Assembly: GCA_029242765.1 (NCBI GenBank)
Contig: JAQWTJ010000021.1
Location: 1-53,209, forward strand
Source: Flavobacteriales bacterium
GTDB lineage: Bacteria > Bacteroidota > Bacteroidia > Flavobacteriales_D > Sanyastnellaceae
Length of the DNA: 53,209 nucleotides
Direction: 5' to 3'
Position numbers and translations under genes: made by a program. Below the pieces are notes generated by a model. It did no database searches. It saw only the letters and a program-made list of their open reading frames with translations, and had not been told where the DNA came from. The stretch's first letter is position 1; the number at the start of each line of letters is the position of its first letter. Positions 29,266 through 40,022 of this stretch are shown piece after piece.

Positions 29266-29649
29266 TCAAACGCGACGGTGCTTGGGTGGACGACATCCGT
29301 TGTGGGGCAACGGTGTGACGTCCTGAATTTCGATGACTTCGATGCCCAAGTTGTGAAGCGTGCGAATCGCACTCTCACGACCTGAACCCGGCCCTTTCAC
29401 AAAGACTCTCACCTTCTTCAGCCCATGTTCCATGGCTTCCTTGGCGCAATCTTCAGCCGCACATTGTGCAGCGTAGGGGGTGTTCTTCTTAGAACCGCGG
29501 AATCCCATCTTGCCTGCGCTCGACCAGGAAATAACCTGTCCAGCCGCATTGGTCAGCGAGATGATGATATTGTTGAAAGACGCGTGGATGTGGGCCTGGC
29601 CCACCCCGTCTACGCGGACTTTCTTCTTGCTCTTATTAGTCTTAGCCAT
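29266..29649 (-). CDS. rpsK: Ribosomal protein S11
   Basis: A 127-residue platform protein of the small subunit that helps shape the exit-site mRNA path. Typical segments are [42 protein letters not shown] and the closing [15 protein letters not shown]. It lies between rpsM and rpsD. Confidence 0.98.
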   Translation of the reverse strand: MAKTNKSKKKVRVDGVGQAHIHASFNNIIISLTNAAGQVISWSSAGKMGFRGSKKNTPYAAQCAAEDCAKEAMEHGLKKVRVFVKGPGSGRESAIRTLHNLGIEVIEIQDVTPLPHNGCRPPKHRRV

Positions 29650-29695
29650 AATAGGGGAGGTAATCGATTCAGTATCCTGGGTTCAGGACGACGAA

Positions 29696-30061
29696 TTAAA
29701 CTTTCTTGTTAGCAATGGTCTTGCGCTTGCCCTTGCGGGTGCGGGAGTTGTTTTTTGTGCGCTGCCCGCGAAGCGGAAGGCCCACACGATGGCGAATACC
29801 TCGGGTGCAACCGATGTCCATCAATCGCTTGATGTGCGTCTGCACTTCCGAACGGAGCTCACCTTCCGTTTTAATCTCTGTGATGATCGCACGAACTTTT
29901 GAAATTTCGTCGTCCGACCAATCTTGAACACGCGTGCTCTCATCCACCTCGGCTTGCTTCAATATTGATGCTGCGCGAGATGATCCAATGCCGTAGATAT
30001 ACGTGAGTGCAACTACACCACGTTTATCTCGGGGGATGTCTATACCTGCAATTCTGGCCAT
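29696..30061 (-). CDS. rpsM: Ribosomal protein S13
   Basis: A 121-residue head protein of the small subunit that touches the large subunit and P-site tRNA. It begins [19 protein letters not shown] and contains the helix-two-turn-helix part and the rRNA-binding stretch [23 protein letters not shown] with a basic end. It follows rpmJ in the alpha cluster. Confidence 0.98.
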   Translation of the reverse strand: MARIAGIDIPRDKRGVVALTYIYGIGSSRAASILKQAEVDESTRVQDWSDDEISKVRAIITEIKTEGELRSEVQTHIKRLMDIGCTRGIRHRVGLPLRGQRTKNNSRTRKGKRKTIANKKV

Positions 30062-30085
30062 AGCTATTTTTCAGTTACCCAAGGA

Positions 30086-30202
30086 TTAACCTTGGCGTTG
30101 CTTGAATCTGGGGTTCTTCTTGTTGATCACAAATAATCGCCCTTTGCGTCGGACAATTTTGCAGTCCGCTGAACGGACTTTGATGGAAGCTCGGGTCTTC
30201 AT
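30086..30202 (-). CDS. rpmJ: Ribosomal protein L36, cysteine-poor form
   Basis: A 38-residue protein ([19 protein letters not shown], closing [13 protein letters not shown]) that binds 23S rRNA in the large subunit. The zinc ligands of the classic form are mostly absent; only Cys14 remains, so this is the zinc-independent type. It fits between infA and rpsM exactly as expected for the spc-alpha junction. Confidence 0.95.
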   Translation of the reverse strand: MKTRASIKVRSADCKIVRRKGRLFVINKKNPRFKQRQG

Positions 30203-30211
30203 GATACTTGC

Positions 30212-30433
30212 TTATTTCTTATAACGGAACGTGATGCGACCTTTGGTCAAATCGTAAGGCGACATGTCGACACGCACGCGATCACCAGGAAGAATCTTGA
30301 TATAGAACTTCCGCATTTTGCCCGAAATGTGGGCGGTGATGATGTGGCCGTTCTCCAATTCCACTCGGAACATTGCGTTCCCAAGAGCTTCATTGATCGT
30401 GCCATCCTGCGTTATCGAGGCTTGTTTTGCCAT
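30212..30433 (-). CDS. infA: Translation initiation factor IF-1
   Basis: A 73-residue OB-fold protein that binds the A site of the small subunit at initiation. It has the family sequence [38 protein letters not shown] and the end [11 protein letters not shown]. The order map, infA, rpmJ is kept. Confidence 0.97.
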   Translation of the reverse strand: MAKQASITQDGTINEALGNAMFRVELENGHIITAHISGKMRKFYIKILPGDRVRVDMSPYDLTKGRITFRYKK

Positions 30434-30480
30434 ACTTATTGTTTCGTTTTCTCTTTTCTATAAATTTCTACCTCCTCTTG

Positions 30481-31275
30481 TCAGCTCGCCTTTGCAGCCA
30501 ACACCTCTTCGATGTACTCAAATGTTGAAAGGACTTCAACGTCATCTTCTCCGACCACTACGTCATGTTCAAAATGAGCACTGGGTAAACCATCTGCCGT
30601 AGCAATGGTCCATCCATCCTCCGATTGAACAATCTTCTTCGTACCGAGATTGATCATTGGCTCGATGGCCAACACCATTCCGGCTTGAATCTTGACGCCG
30701 TTTCCAGGGCGACCATAGTTGGGCACTTCCGGCGGTTCGTGCAAAGCACTTCCCAAACCGTGCCCGACCAGTTCACGCACCACACCGTAGCCATGGGCCT
30801 CGGCGTGGGATTGGCATGCATGCCCGATGTCACCTATGCGGTTGCCCGCAATGGCCACATCAATGGCGCGCTCCAAACACTCACGTGTCACATCCAACAA
30901 ACGCCTCACTTCAGGCGACACCTCCCCCACCTCAAAGGTGAAAGCACTGTCTCCGTAGAAGCCGTTCATCAAGACTCCACAGTCGATTGACACAATGTCA
31001 CCCGACTGCAGCGGCACCTCGTTGGGAATCCCGTGCACCACATGGTGGTTCACTGAGGTGCACAATGAATTGGGAAATCCGTTGTACCCCTTGAATCCCG
31101 GCTCGGCGCCGTGGTCGCGGATAAAAGCTTCAGCTACTGCGTCGAGTTCCAAGGTGGTGACCCCGGGGGCGACGTGTTCAGCAACTGCTGCCAATGTCCT
31201 TCCAACAAGCAAAGAACTTGCTCGAATCAGCTCAATCTCGGATGCGGTTCGCACCTGTACCCGTGGTCGTGCCAT
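30481..31275 (-). CDS. map: Type I methionine aminopeptidase
   Basis: Cytoplasmic metalloenzyme of 264 residues that removes the initiator methionine from new proteins. Visible motifs are HHVVHGIP, the metal ligands in SIDCGVLMNGFYGDSAFTF, the His in GHGLGSALHEPPEVPN, and Glu in VLAIEPMI. It starts MARPRVQVRTASEIELIRAS without the zinc-binding N-terminal extension. It follows secY, as in many bacteria that lack adk at this place. Confidence 0.96.
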   Translation of the reverse strand: MARPRVQVRTASEIELIRASSLLVGRTLAAVAEHVAPGVTTLELDAVAEAFIRDHGAEPGFKGYNGFPNSLCTSVNHHVVHGIPNEVPLQSGDIVSIDCGVLMNGFYGDSAFTFEVGEVSPEVRRLLDVTRECLERAIDVAIAGNRIGDIGHACQSHAEAHGYGVVRELVGHGLGSALHEPPEVPNYGRPGNGVKIQAGMVLAIEPMINLGTKKIVQSEDGWTIATADGLPSAHFEHDVVVGEDDVEVLSTFEYIEEVLAAKAS

Positions 31276-31288
31276 TTCGAATAATTGA

Positions 31289-32641
31289 TCAGCCGGCCAT
31301 GCCGCTGACAGACGTGCCTTGACGACCCCGGAGTTTTCCGGATTTCATCAAGCCATCATACTGTCGAGACAACAGGTAGCTTTCAATTTGCTGGAGGGTG
31401 TCAAGAATGACGCCCACCATAATCAACAGCGACGTTCCGCCGAAGAAAATGCTAAATGATTGAGAATGTGTCAAACCGAAGTTGAACACAATCGCTGGTA
31501 AAATCGCAATGAGTCCCAAGAACACTGAGCCTGGCAAAGTGATCTTCGAAATGACATTGTCTAAGAACTCCATCGTAGGACGTCCAGGCTTCACACCGGG
31601 AACGAAATTTCCCTGACGCTTCAAATCATCCGCCATTTGCTGGGGGTTGACCGTGATGGCGGTGTAAAAGTACGTGAACAGAACGATGGTGAAAAAGAAT
31701 AAAACGTTGTACCAAAGGCCATTGAAGTCGCCCAACGAACGCAACACGCTGCTCTCAGCGAGCGACTCGTTTTGCGTCAAGTACAGCGGGACAAACATGA
31801 TCGCCTGTGCGAAGATGATTGGCATCACACCGCTTGAGTTCACCTTCAAAGGGATGTACGAACGAGCGCCAGAACCCTGGGGCAAGTAACTCGAGCTGGC
31901 TTGTTGCAATCGGGCCATCTCCACCGGCACACGGCGAACACCTTGGACCAACGCCACAGATAAACCAATCACCACAAACATGGCGAACATCTCCACAAGG
32001 AAGAAGTACAGGTTCGTCTCCGGGTGAATGAATTCTTGGATGATAGCCTGCGGGAACGTAGCAATGATACCAATCATGATCAAAAGCGAGATGCCGTTTC
32101 CAACGCCGCGTTCGGTGATACGCTCACCGAGATACATGATAAGAAGCGTAGCCGAAGTCAAAATGATGACCGAGCTAAACCACCACAATGCACCGGGGTT
32201 CACTACTGCACCCGGAACGCTTGCAACTGTAGAAGCAAGGTATCCTGGAGCCTGCACCAAAGTGATGGCAATGGTCAAGAAACGCGTCCACTGATTGAGC
32301 TTCTTGCGTCCACTTTCACCATCCTGCTGCATCTTCTGCACCGAAGGGACGGCAATGCCCATCAGCTGCATGATGATGCTCGCCGAGATGTATGGCATAA
32401 TGCCCAATGCGAAAATCGAAGCACGTGTGAATGCACCACCCGTGAACAAAGCGAGGATGTCGCCCAAACCGCCACCTGTAGAAGTGGCCATCTGCTCAGC
32501 AAGAATATCACTGTTCACACCCGGCAATACGATAAACGATCCGATCCGGTAAATCAAAATGAATCCCAGCGTGATGCCTATGCGCTTGCGCAACTCTTCA
32601 TGCGCCCAGATGTCTCGAAGTTTTTGGAAGAAACTCTTCAT
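31289..32641 (-). CDS. secY: Protein translocase subunit SecY
   Basis: The channel subunit of the Sec translocon, 450 residues with about ten membrane spans. It begins FFQKLRDIWAHEELRKRIGIT and shows the plug and channel segments IYRIGSFIVLPGVN, TGGAFTRASIFALGIMPYISASII, the GERITERGVGNGISLLI loop and EVDNVISKI-like cytoplasmic region near KPGRPTMEFLD. ATG 32641 was chosen over an upstream one that would add 15 hydrophilic residues. It lies between rplO and map. Confidence 0.97.
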   Translation of the reverse strand: MKSFFQKLRDIWAHEELRKRIGITLGFILIYRIGSFIVLPGVNSDILAEQMATSTGGGLGDILALFTGGAFTRASIFALGIMPYISASIIMQLMGIAVPSVQKMQQDGESGRKKLNQWTRFLTIAITLVQAPGYLASTVASVPGAVVNPGALWWFSSVIILTSATLLIMYLGERITERGVGNGISLLIMIGIIATFPQAIIQEFIHPETNLYFFLVEMFAMFVVIGLSVALVQGVRRVPVEMARLQQASSSYLPQGSGARSYIPLKVNSSGVMPIIFAQAIMFVPLYLTQNESLAESSVLRSLGDFNGLWYNVLFFFTIVLFTYFYTAITVNPQQMADDLKRQGNFVPGVKPGRPTMEFLDNVISKITLPGSVFLGLIAILPAIVFNFGLTHSQSFSIFFGGTSLLIMVGVILDTLQQIESYLLSRQYDGLMKSGKLRGRQGTSVSGMAG

Positions 32642-32651
32642 ATTCCGGGGA

Positions 32652-33098
32652 TCAAAGTGCAGTTGCGGTTCCGCCCGACGCTTCAATAGCGCTGAGGGCT
32701 GTTGCCGAAAATTTATGAGCAGTGATCGTCAATTTTGACTTCAATTCACCACGTCCGAGGACTTTTACCAAGTCGCGTTTTTGGCACAAGCCATTCTCGA
32801 CCAACACTTCAGGGGTGATGGCATCGATTGACTTGCGTTCTGACAACTCTTGTAGAGCGTCCAGATTGACAGCCTTGTAGGCTACGCGGTTGCGGTTCTT
32901 AAAACCAAACTTGGGCACGCGACGTTGAAGGGGCATCTGGCCGCCTTCAAATCCGCTTTTGCGAGAGTATCCCGAGCGCGACTTTGCGCCTTTGTGTCCA
33001 CGTGTGGAAGTTCCACCGTGTCCGGATCCTTCTCCGCGACCAACTCGCTTTCGCTGCTTGGTAGATCCCTGGGCCGGTTTGAGGCTATGGAGATTCAT
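32652..33098 (-). CDS. rplO: Ribosomal protein L15
   Basis: A 148-residue large-subunit protein. The Gly/Arg/Lys-rich N-terminus (QRKRVGRGEGSGHGGTSTRGHKG) threads into 23S rRNA, and the globular half closes with ITAHKFSATALSAIEASGG. It lies just upstream of secY with 10 bases between them. Confidence 0.97.
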   Translation of the reverse strand: MNLHSLKPAQGSTKQRKRVGRGEGSGHGGTSTRGHKGAKSRSGYSRKSGFEGGQMPLQRRVPKFGFKNRNRVAYKAVNLDALQELSERKSIDAITPEVLVENGLCQKRDLVKVLGRGELKSKLTITAHKFSATALSAIEASGGTATAL

Positions 33099-33117
33099 TT
33101 TTTTGCTGGGTTACGGG

Positions 33118-33297
33118 TTATTTTTCCTGCACTTTGACCAAGTGGGACACTTTACGCACCATGCCGAGAATTTGCGGCGTGGCTTCGTGCTCCACGGGGT
33201 TGTGCAATTTTTTGATGCCCAAAGCTTGAATCGTCAACTTCTGACGCTTGGGGCGGTTGATGGCGCTGCGCACCTGAGTGATTACAATCTTAGCCAT
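33118..33297 (-). CDS. rpmD: Ribosomal protein L30
   Basis: A 59-residue protein starting MAKIVITQVRSAINRPKRQK and continuing TIQALGIKKLHNPVEHEATP, the usual L30 pattern. It is a small alpha/beta protein on the large subunit. It lies between rpsE and rplO, its normal place in the spc cluster. Confidence 0.96.
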   Translation of the reverse strand: MAKIVITQVRSAINRPKRQKLTIQALGIKKLHNPVEHEATPQILGMVRKVSHLVKVQEK

Positions 33298-33302
33298 CGT
33301 GA

Positions 33303-33830
33303 TTATCCATTAAATACGCGGTGCACTGAGATGCCGCGTACGTCCGCTACTTCGGCTGCATTGCGCATCTTGGTCAACGCGAGGAATGTCGCTTTCACCA
33401 CATTGTGAGTGTTTGAAGATCCAAGTGACTTGGCCAACACGTCCTTGATGCCGGCGCTCTCAAGCACGGCACGCATTGCGCCCCCTGCAATCACACCTGT
33501 ACCAGGTGATGCCGGCTTAATCAACACGCGTGCACCGGAGTACACTGCTTCTTGAGCGTGGGGTACCGTTCCGTTGACAATAGGGACCGAAACCATATGC
33601 TTCTTGCCGTCCTCAATGCCCTTCTGGATTGCGGTGACCACCTCACGGCTCTTGCCGCTTCCGTGGCCCACTTTTCCTTTCTCGTCACCGACGACCACCA
33701 CTGCGCTGAACGAGAACGTCCGGCCACCTTTTGTGGTTTTGGTCACGCGATTGATGGTCACCAAGCGATCCTTGATGTCGCTTTCAGGCTGCTGTTGGCG
33801 GTCCTGACGTTTATTGCGATTGTCTCTCAT
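33303..33830 (-). CDS. rpsE: Ribosomal protein S5
   Basis: A 175-residue small-subunit protein important for decoding accuracy and mRNA unwinding. It has the double-stranded RNA-binding part ([38 protein letters not shown]) and the C-terminal domain ([33 protein letters not shown]). The N-terminus is an extra hydrophilic stretch rich in Arg, Asn and Gln. Confidence 0.98.
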   Translation of the reverse strand: MRDNRNKRQDRQQQPESDIKDRLVTINRVTKTTKGGRTFSFSAVVVVGDEKGKVGHGSGKSREVVTAIQKGIEDGKKHMVSVPIVNGTVPHAQEAVYSGARVLIKPASPGTGVIAGGAMRAVLESAGIKDVLAKSLGSSNTHNVVKATFLALTKMRNAAEVADVRGISVHRVFNG

Positions 33831-33837
33831 AGGTTCC

Positions 33838-34197
33838 TCAGAATTTCAAACCGCCTTTCCGGGCTGCTTCGGCGAGCGACTTGATGCGCCCGTGGTAGAG
33901 ATATCCGTTGCGGTCGAAGAGCACATTGCCAATTCCCGCCGCTTGGGCGCTTTCTGCAATGGCAGCTCCAACCATGCTGGCCTGCTCGATCTTGTTCACT
34001 GATTGCGACGCATCGATAGCGCGCGATGATGCACTGGCGAGCGTTACACCGGCCAAGTCGTCGATGACTTGAGCGTAAATCTGCTTGTTCGAGCGGTGCA
34101 CCGTCAAACGCGGCAGTGCCGCCGTTCCAGAGATTTTTCCCCGGATGCGCGCCTTGATTCGTGCGCGACGCTTGAGCTTGTCTTTTGCTGCTGACAT
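33838..34197 (-). CDS. rplR: Ribosomal protein L18
   Basis: A 119-residue 5S rRNA-binding protein ([39 protein letters not shown], and [20 protein letters not shown] at the end). ATG 34197 is used; another two codons upstream is possible. It lies between rplF and rpsE. Confidence 0.97.
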   Translation of the reverse strand: MSAAKDKLKRRARIKARIRGKISGTAALPRLTVHRSNKQIYAQVIDDLAGVTLASASSRAIDASQSVNKIEQASMVGAAIAESAQAAGIGNVLFDRNGYLYHGRIKSLAEAARKGGLKF

Positions 34198-34208
34198 GAT
34201 CAATACAA

Positions 34209-34760
34209 TTATTTAGCTGCTGATTTACCTGCCTTACGACGGACGTACTCGTCCACGTAACGTATGCCCTTGCCTTTGTATGGCTCCGGCTTGCGCAGTG
34301 ATCTAATTTTCGCGGCCACCATTCCGATGAGTTGTTTGTCATGCGACTCGAGCATGATCATCGGGTTGGAACCTTTCTTCATTTCAGCTTTCAATTTCAC
34401 TTCCTCGGGAAGTTCAATGATGATAGGGTGGCTGAATCCCACGGACAATGTCAATTGCTGCCCCGAACTTGAAGCGCGGAAACCCACACCCACCAATTCG
34501 AGTTCTTTCTTGTATCCTTTGCTGACACCTTCCACCATATTGGCGGTCAATGAGCGATACAAGCCGTGCTTTGAACGGTGTATAGGTTGATTTGACTTGC
34601 GGCTGAACAGGACCTGGTTGTCCTCGATTTTCGCCTCAATAGCGTCGTCGTACGTCTGCGTGAGCTCGCCCTTCGGTCCTTTAACCGAAATCGTGCCGTC
34701 GGCAATCGCAACAGTCACCCCTTCAGGGATCGCTACGGGCGCATTTCCAATTCGTGACAT
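34209..34760 (-). CDS. rplF: Ribosomal protein L6
   Basis: A 183-residue protein with two related domains that sits near the factor-binding site of the large subunit. It begins [15 protein letters not shown], holds [21 protein letters not shown] and closes with the signature [21 protein letters not shown]. Confidence 0.98.
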   Translation of the reverse strand: MSRIGNAPVAIPEGVTVAIADGTISVKGPKGELTQTYDDAIEAKIEDNQVLFSRKSNQPIHRSKHGLYRSLTANMVEGVSKGYKKELELVGVGFRASSSGQQLTLSVGFSHPIIIELPEEVKLKAEMKKGSNPMIMLESHDKQLIGMVAAKIRSLRKPEPYKGKGIRYVDEYVRRKAGKSAAK

Positions 34761-34778
34761 GGTTTCCTTCTTAGTGAA

Positions 34779-35177
34779 TTAGTGGACGTAACAAAGAACT
34801 TCGCCGCCCACATTCAAGTGCTTGGCCTCCTTTTCCGTCATCACGCCTTGTGACGTCGACAGAATAGAAATGCCCAATCCGTTCAAGATACGAGGCAAGT
34901 CTCCAGCTCCGCGGTATGCGCGCAGTCCTGGCTTGCTCATCCGCTGCACCTCAGTGATGGCGGGACGTTTCGTCTTGGGATGGTATTTGAGGGCAATCTT
35001 AATCGACCCCTGCGGCCCGTCTTCGACGAACTTATAGCTGAGGATATAGCCCTTATCGAAGAGGATCTTCGTGATCTCCTTCTTAATGTTTGAAGCGGGG
35101 ATTTCCACCACCTTATGGGCGGCCAGTTGCGCGTTTCGAATACGCGTCAGGAAATCTGCGATAGGATCAGAATGCAT
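34779..35177 (-). CDS. rpsH: Ribosomal protein S8
   Basis: A 132-residue 16S rRNA-binding protein of the small subunit, also a translational repressor of the spc operon in E. coli. Typical segments are [14 protein letters not shown], the [21 protein letters not shown] stretch and the end [20 protein letters not shown]-like region with GEVLCYVH. Three bases separate it from rpsN. Confidence 0.98.
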   Translation of the reverse strand: MHSDPIADFLTRIRNAQLAAHKVVEIPASNIKKEITKILFDKGYILSYKFVEDGPQGSIKIALKYHPKTKRPAITEVQRMSKPGLRAYRGAGDLPRILNGLGISILSTSQGVMTEKEAKHLNVGGEVLCYVH

Positions 35178-35180
35178 GGC

Positions 35181-35450
35181 TTACCAACTTGCTTTTTTAA
35201 CTCCGGGGATTTTGCCCGAAAGGGCCATCTCACGGAACGTAACTCTAGAAATGCCGAACTGACGCATGTAGCCGCGCGGGCGACCGGTCAATTGACAACG
35301 ATTGTGGAGGCGCACAGGTGATGCGTCTTTGGGGAGCTTCTGCAGCCCTTCCCAATCTCCGGCCTCTTTTAGGGCCTTGCGCTTGGCGGCATACTTTGCC
35401 ACCGTTCTCTGGCGCTTGCGCTCACGCGCTTTCATGGATTCCTTAGCCAT
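35181..35450 (-). CDS. rpsN: Ribosomal protein S14, zinc-free form
   Basis: An 89-residue S14 of the longer type without CxxC zinc motifs ([17 protein letters not shown], then [21 protein letters not shown] and closing [10 protein letters not shown]). It sits in the small-subunit head. It lies between rplE and rpsH in its normal place. Confidence 0.97.
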   Translation of the reverse strand: MAKESMKARERKRQRTVAKYAAKRKALKEAGDWEGLQKLPKDASPVRLHNRCQLTGRPRGYMRQFGISRVTFREMALSGKIPGVKKASW

Positions 35451-35456
35451 AGTAAA

Positions 35457-36011
35457 TCAGTTCTTGGTGAAGGGGAAGTTGAAGGCACTCAGCAGTTTCT
35501 CTGCTTCTTCGTTCGTGTTGGCAGAGGTCACAATCGTGATGTGCATACCGTTGAGGTGCTTCACCGCGTCGAGGTCAATCTCTGGGAAAATAATCTGCTC
35601 TTCGATGCCGAAGCTGAAGTTCCCACGGCCGTCAAATCCAGAGGCTTTCACACCTTGGAAGTCACGCGTACGTGGCAATGAAACATTGATCAAGCGGTCG
35701 AGGAACTCATACATGCGCTCACGACGCAAGGTCACACGTGCGCCAATTGCCATGCCCTTGCGGAGCTTGAAGTTTGAAACGTCCTTGGTCGAGTAGGTCG
35801 TCACAGCGCACTGGCCTGAAATGCGTGACATCTCGTCCACTGCACCATCGATGATCTTTCGGTCCGTGATCGCCTTGCCCAGCCCTTGGTTCAAGCAAAC
35901 CTTGAGCACACGGGGTGCCTCCATGGCTGACTTGTACTCGAAATGCTCAATGAGTTTCGGAACAACCTCGTCTTGGTACTTCTTCAGAAGTCGGGGGGTG
36001 TACTTTTCCAT
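35457..36011 (-). CDS. rplE: Ribosomal protein L5
   Basis: A 184-residue 5S rRNA-binding protein that contacts P-site tRNA. It has PRVLKVCLNQGLG, ISGQCAVTTYSTKDVSNFKLRKG-like residues, GARVTLR and IDLDAVKHLNGMHITIVT. Its ATG shares one base with the rplX stop (TAATG), so coupling is likely. Confidence 0.98.
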   Translation of the reverse strand: MEKYTPRLLKKYQDEVVPKLIEHFEYKSAMEAPRVLKVCLNQGLGKAITDRKIIDGAVDEMSRISGQCAVTTYSTKDVSNFKLRKGMAIGARVTLRRERMYEFLDRLINVSLPRTRDFQGVKASGFDGRGNFSFGIEEQIIFPEIDLDAVKHLNGMHITIVTSANTNEEAEKLLSAFNFPFTKN

Positions 36012-36331
36012 TACTTCAACTCTTCTTTCGTTTTCACACTGACGCGAACGAGCTTCCCGTCATCTCCACGACGACGACCAACGCGCGTGGCGTTGCCCTT
36101 GTCGTCCACGTACATCACATTTGAAATGTGCACGGGTGCTTCTCTCTTTTCAATGCCACCCTGAGGGTTGGTCGCACTCGGCTTGATGTGCTTGGTGATG
36201 ATGTTCACACCCTCAACCAACACACGGTCTGTCCGGCGAACCACTTCGATCACTCGGCCTGACTTGCCCTTCTGGCCTCCAGAGATCACCTTGACGGTAT
36301 CTCCTTTCTTTATTTTGACGCGCTTATACAT
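36011..36331 (-). CDS. rplX: Ribosomal protein L24
   Basis: A 106-residue KOW-domain protein that starts large-subunit assembly ([52 protein letters not shown]). The stop codon overlaps the rplE start by one base. Confidence 0.98.
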   Translation of the reverse strand: MYKRVKIKKGDTVKVISGGQKGKSGRVIEVVRRTDRVLVEGVNIITKHIKPSATNPQGGIEKREAPVHISNVMYVDDKGNATRVGRRRGDDGKLVRVSVKTKEELK

Positions 36332-36342
36332 GACTGTTTTTA

Positions 36343-36711
36343 TCAGAGCACCTCAGGTGCCAATGAAACGATTTTCATGAAATTCTTTTCACGTAGTTCA
36401 CGAGCCACAGGGCCGAAAATCCGTGTTCCTTGAATCTCACCCGTGGTTCCCAGCAGCACACAAGCGTTATCATCAAAGCTGATGTAAGACCCGTCTGGAC
36501 GACGAATCTGCTTCTTGGTTCTCACAATGACTGCCTGGGTGACAGTGCCCTGCTTGATGTTTCCGTTGGGGGTCGCGTCTTTGACGGTCACCACCACCTT
36601 GTCACCAATGCTTGCATAGCGACGGCGTGTTCCGCCCAATACACGGATGCAAAGCACCTCACGCGCACCGCTATTGTCTGCGACCTTCATCCGGGATTCC
36701 TGCTGAATCAT
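36343..36711 (-). CDS. rplN: Ribosomal protein L14
   Basis: A 122-residue interface protein of the large subunit ([58 protein letters not shown]). It lies between rpsQ and rplX. Confidence 0.98.
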   Translation of the reverse strand: MIQQESRMKVADNSGAREVLCIRVLGGTRRRYASIGDKVVVTVKDATPNGNIKQGTVTQAVIVRTKKQIRRPDGSYISFDDNACVLLGTTGEIQGTRIFGPVARELREKNFMKIVSLAPEVL

Positions 36712-36753
36712 GACTCGTTTTTCTTTCTTCTATTAAACTCGAAACGACGTGAA

Positions 36754-37041
36754 TTACTTCGCGCGCTCCGTTACTTCGACCAAGCGCCAACGCTTGCTCT
36801 TGCTCAATGGACGCGTCTCCATGATGCGGACGGTGTCGCCTACATTTGAAGTCTCCGTCTCATCGTGAGCGGTTAATTTCTTAGTGCGCTTGATGTACTT
36901 GCCATACTTCGCGTGACGCTCCTTCGTCTCCACAGAAACCGTGATGGTCTTCTGCATCGCGTTGGATGTCACCACACCTGTACGCTCCTTTCGCATCGAG
37001 CGCGCTGGGGTCGCCTGTTCGGCTTTTTGTTCGGTCGCCAT
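36754..37041 (-). CDS. rpsQ: Ribosomal protein S17
   Basis: A 95-residue OB-fold small-subunit protein with an N-terminal hydrophilic extension (about 15 residues) before the core [19 protein letters not shown], then [11 protein letters not shown] and [20 protein letters not shown]. The ATG at 37041 shares its A with the rpmC stop (TGATG). Confidence 0.97.
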   Translation of the reverse strand: MATEQKAEQATPARSMRKERTGVVTSNAMQKTITVSVETKERHAKYGKYIKRTKKLTAHDETETSNVGDTVRIMETRPLSKSKRWRLVEVTERAK

Positions 37042-37256
37042 CACTTCTCTTCTTGACTTGCTTTCGCAGCGTTTGCACGCGATGTAATCTCTGTGAGAAT
37101 GCGCGCGATATCGCGGCGCTTCTCGCGCAACTGGTATGGCTTCTCCAAACCAGCAATGCTATGGTTGAAACGCAGCTCCTGCAGCGCTTCACGCTCTGAG
37201 GCAACCATCTCCTTCAAATCGAGGTCGCTCAACTGTATGATCTCTTTAGACTTCAT
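37041..37256 (-). CDS. rpmC: Ribosomal protein L29
   Basis: A 71-residue helical hairpin protein near the exit tunnel ([42 protein letters not shown]). The frame is open upstream through rplP in a different frame; ATG 37256 is the family start. It overlaps rpsQ by one base. Confidence 0.97.
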   Translation of the reverse strand: MKSKEIIQLSDLDLKEMVASEREALQELRFNHSIAGLEKPYQLREKRRDIARILTEITSRANAAKASQEEK

Positions 37257-37266
37257 GACTTCTAGT

Positions 37267-37686
37267 TCATTCAGCGTAATCGTGACGCACCACAAACTTG
37301 CAGCGCACTGATAGCTTCTGTGCACCCAGACGCAAAGCCTCCTTGGCCACGTCTTTGGGTACTCCATCCACTTCGAAAAGCACGCGGCCAGGACGCACCG
37401 GGGCAACCCAATGGCTCACCGCACCCTTTCCTTTACCCATCCGCACCTCTAGAGGCTTCGACGTAATAGGCTTCTCTGGGAAAATTCTAATCCACACACG
37501 CCCCTCACGCTTCATGTATCGGTTGATTGCAATACGGGCGGCTTCAATCTGACGGGCAGAAATGAATCCCATATCCATCGTCTTGATCGCAAAAGATCCG
37601 TAGGCGATGTTAGCTCCACGCTGCGCCATGCCACGGACGCGGCCCTTTTGCATTTTGCGGAATTTTGTTCTCTTCGGCTGTAACAT
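37267..37686 (-). CDS. rplP: Ribosomal protein L16
   Basis: A 139-residue protein near the A site of the large subunit ([38 protein letters not shown], the [20 protein letters not shown] loop and [10 protein letters not shown]). It lies between rpsC and rpmC. Confidence 0.98.
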   Translation of the reverse strand: MLQPKRTKFRKMQKGRVRGMAQRGANIAYGSFAIKTMDMGFISARQIEAARIAINRYMKREGRVWIRIFPEKPITSKPLEVRMGKGKGAVSHWVAPVRPGRVLFEVDGVPKDVAKEALRLGAQKLSVRCKFVVRHDYAE

Positions 37687-37698
37687 GGTGTCCTCCGA

Positions 37699-38481
37699 TT
37701 ATTTGTTGTCACGTTGTGGGCGGCGACGATCACCACCACGACCTCCGTCACGACCTCCATCACGACCTCCGTCACGACCGCCACGCGGTCCGCGAGAGCC
37801 GCCACGTGGAGCGCGACGTTCTTCTTTGGCCGGGTTGACCGGCGACAAATCCTGCTTGCCATACAACTCACCTCGGAACACCCACACCTTCACTCCGATT
37901 CGGCCGTAAGTCGTGTGAGCTTCCACCAAAGCGTAGTCGATATCAGCACGGAAAGTGTGCAACGGCACGCGCCCCTCCATAAACATTTCCGAACGAGCAA
38001 TCTCAGCACCGTTCAAACGACCGGCAATGTTGATTTTAATACCCTCAGCACCCATGCGCATAGAACTGGCGATGGACATCTTGATTGCACGGCGGTAGCT
38101 GATGCGGGCCTCCAACTGACGGGCCACACTCTCAGCAACTAAACGAGCGTCAAGTTCTGGGCGCTTGATTTCATAAATGTTCACCTGAACATCCTTGCTT
38201 GTGAGCTTCTTGAGCTCCTCGCGCAACTTGTCCACCTCTGAGCCCCCCTTGCCGATGATAACACCGGGGCGAGCTGTATGGATCGTGATCGTCACGAGTT
38301 TCATCGTGCGCTCAATTACAATTCGAGCCACGCTGGCCTTGCGCAGGCGCGCCATCAAATAGGTGCGGATCTTGTGGTCTTCTACAATCTTGTCGACGTA
38401 GTTCTTACCTCCGTACCAATTGGAATCCCATCCCTTGATGAATCCCAGGCGATTGCCGATTGGATGCGTTTTCTGTCCCAT
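37699..38481 (-). CDS. rpsC: Ribosomal protein S3 with Arg-Gly-Asp repeat tail
   Basis: A 260-residue small-subunit protein at the mRNA entry. The core (about residues 1-215) starts [20 protein letters not shown], carries the KH domain ([20 protein letters not shown]) and the C-terminal domain ([31 protein letters not shown]). A basic Gly/Arg/Asp-rich tail of about 45 residues follows, with four GRDG-type units. Its ATG overlaps the rplV stop (TAATG). Confidence 0.98.
   Translation of the reverse strand: MGQKTHPIGNRLGFIKGWDSNWYGGKNYVDKIVEDHKIRTYLMARLRKASVARIVIERTMKLVTITIHTARPGVIIGKGGSEVDKLREELKKLTSKDVQVNIYEIKRPELDARLVAESVARQLEARISYRRAIKMSIASSMRMGAEGIKINIAGRLNGAEIARSEMFMEGRVPLHTFRADIDYALVEAHTTYGRIGVKVWVFRGELYGKQDLSPVNPAKEERRAPRGGSRGPRGGRDGGRDGGRDGGRGGDRRRPQRDNK
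37736..37785 (-). repeat. 12-nt tandem repeat encoding GRDG units in rpsC
   Basis: Four copies of GGTCGTGAYGGA or close variants lie in frame near the 3' end of rpsC. They encode the same Gly-Arg-Asp-Gly unit as the insert in rlmB at 16469. Confidence 0.85.
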
Positions 38482-38879
38482 TACTTCTTCGTGCTGTCGA
38501 CGATGATTGTCACGTGATTTGAGCGCTTGCGAATGCGGTGCGCACGTCCTTGTGGAGCGGGCTGAATGCGCTTGAGCATCCTGCCTCCGTCCACTTTGAT
38601 TTCGCTGACGTACAAGCCAGCGTCCTCTGGACGAACCCCTTCATTCTTCGCTTCCCAGTTGGCGATGGCCGAGCGGAGAAGTTTCTCCAAACGAACCGTC
38701 GGCTCCTTTTCACCGAAGCGCAAAATGTTGATCGCTTCAACCACTTCCTTTCCGCGGATGGTATCCGCCACCAACCGCATTTTCCGCGGTGATGTTGGGC
38801 AATCGTTCAGACGGGCAATGGCAATTTTGCTCATTGTCTCCTTCCGTTCTGCCGCTGCATTTCTTTTCCGTGCACCCAT
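38481..38879 (-). CDS. rplV: Ribosomal protein L22
   Basis: A 132-residue protein lining the exit tunnel ([57 protein letters not shown]). The N-terminus [14 protein letters not shown] is the usual Bacteroidota form, which supports the start at 38879. Confidence 0.97.
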   Translation of the reverse strand: MGARKRNAAAERKETMSKIAIARLNDCPTSPRKMRLVADTIRGKEVVEAINILRFGEKEPTVRLEKLLRSAIANWEAKNEGVRPEDAGLYVSEIKVDGGRMLKRIQPAPQGRAHRIRKRSNHVTIIVDSTKK

Positions 38880-38900
38880 GACGCAATTTTTTTAACCGCC

Positions 38901-39182
38901 TTAACGACGACCCTTATCCTTCTTCTTGTCCGCGTGACCACGGAACGTCCGTGTTGGTGAGAACTCACCGAGTTTGTGTCCAACCATGTTCTCCGTAACA
39001 AATACGGGAATGAACTGACGGCCGTTGTGAACGGCGATGGTCAATCCAACGAAATCTGGTGTGATCATGCTGGAGCGGCTCCAAGTCTTGATAATAGACT
39101 TCTTGCCACTTTCCTGCATAGTGTCCACGCGCTTCAACAGCTTGTAGTGGACGAATGGGGGTTTCTTTAACGAGCGTGCCAT
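38901..39182 (-). CDS. rpsS: Ribosomal protein S19
   Basis: A 93-residue head protein of the small subunit ([58 protein letters not shown]). Two bases separate it from rplB. Confidence 0.98.
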   Translation of the reverse strand: MARSLKKPPFVHYKLLKRVDTMQESGKKSIIKTWSRSSMITPDFVGLTIAVHNGRQFIPVFVTENMVGHKLGEFSPTRTFRGHADKKKDKGRR

Positions 39183-39184
39183 GA

Positions 39185-40009
<825 letters not shown>

Positions 40010-40022
40010 TATTCCTTACCAA

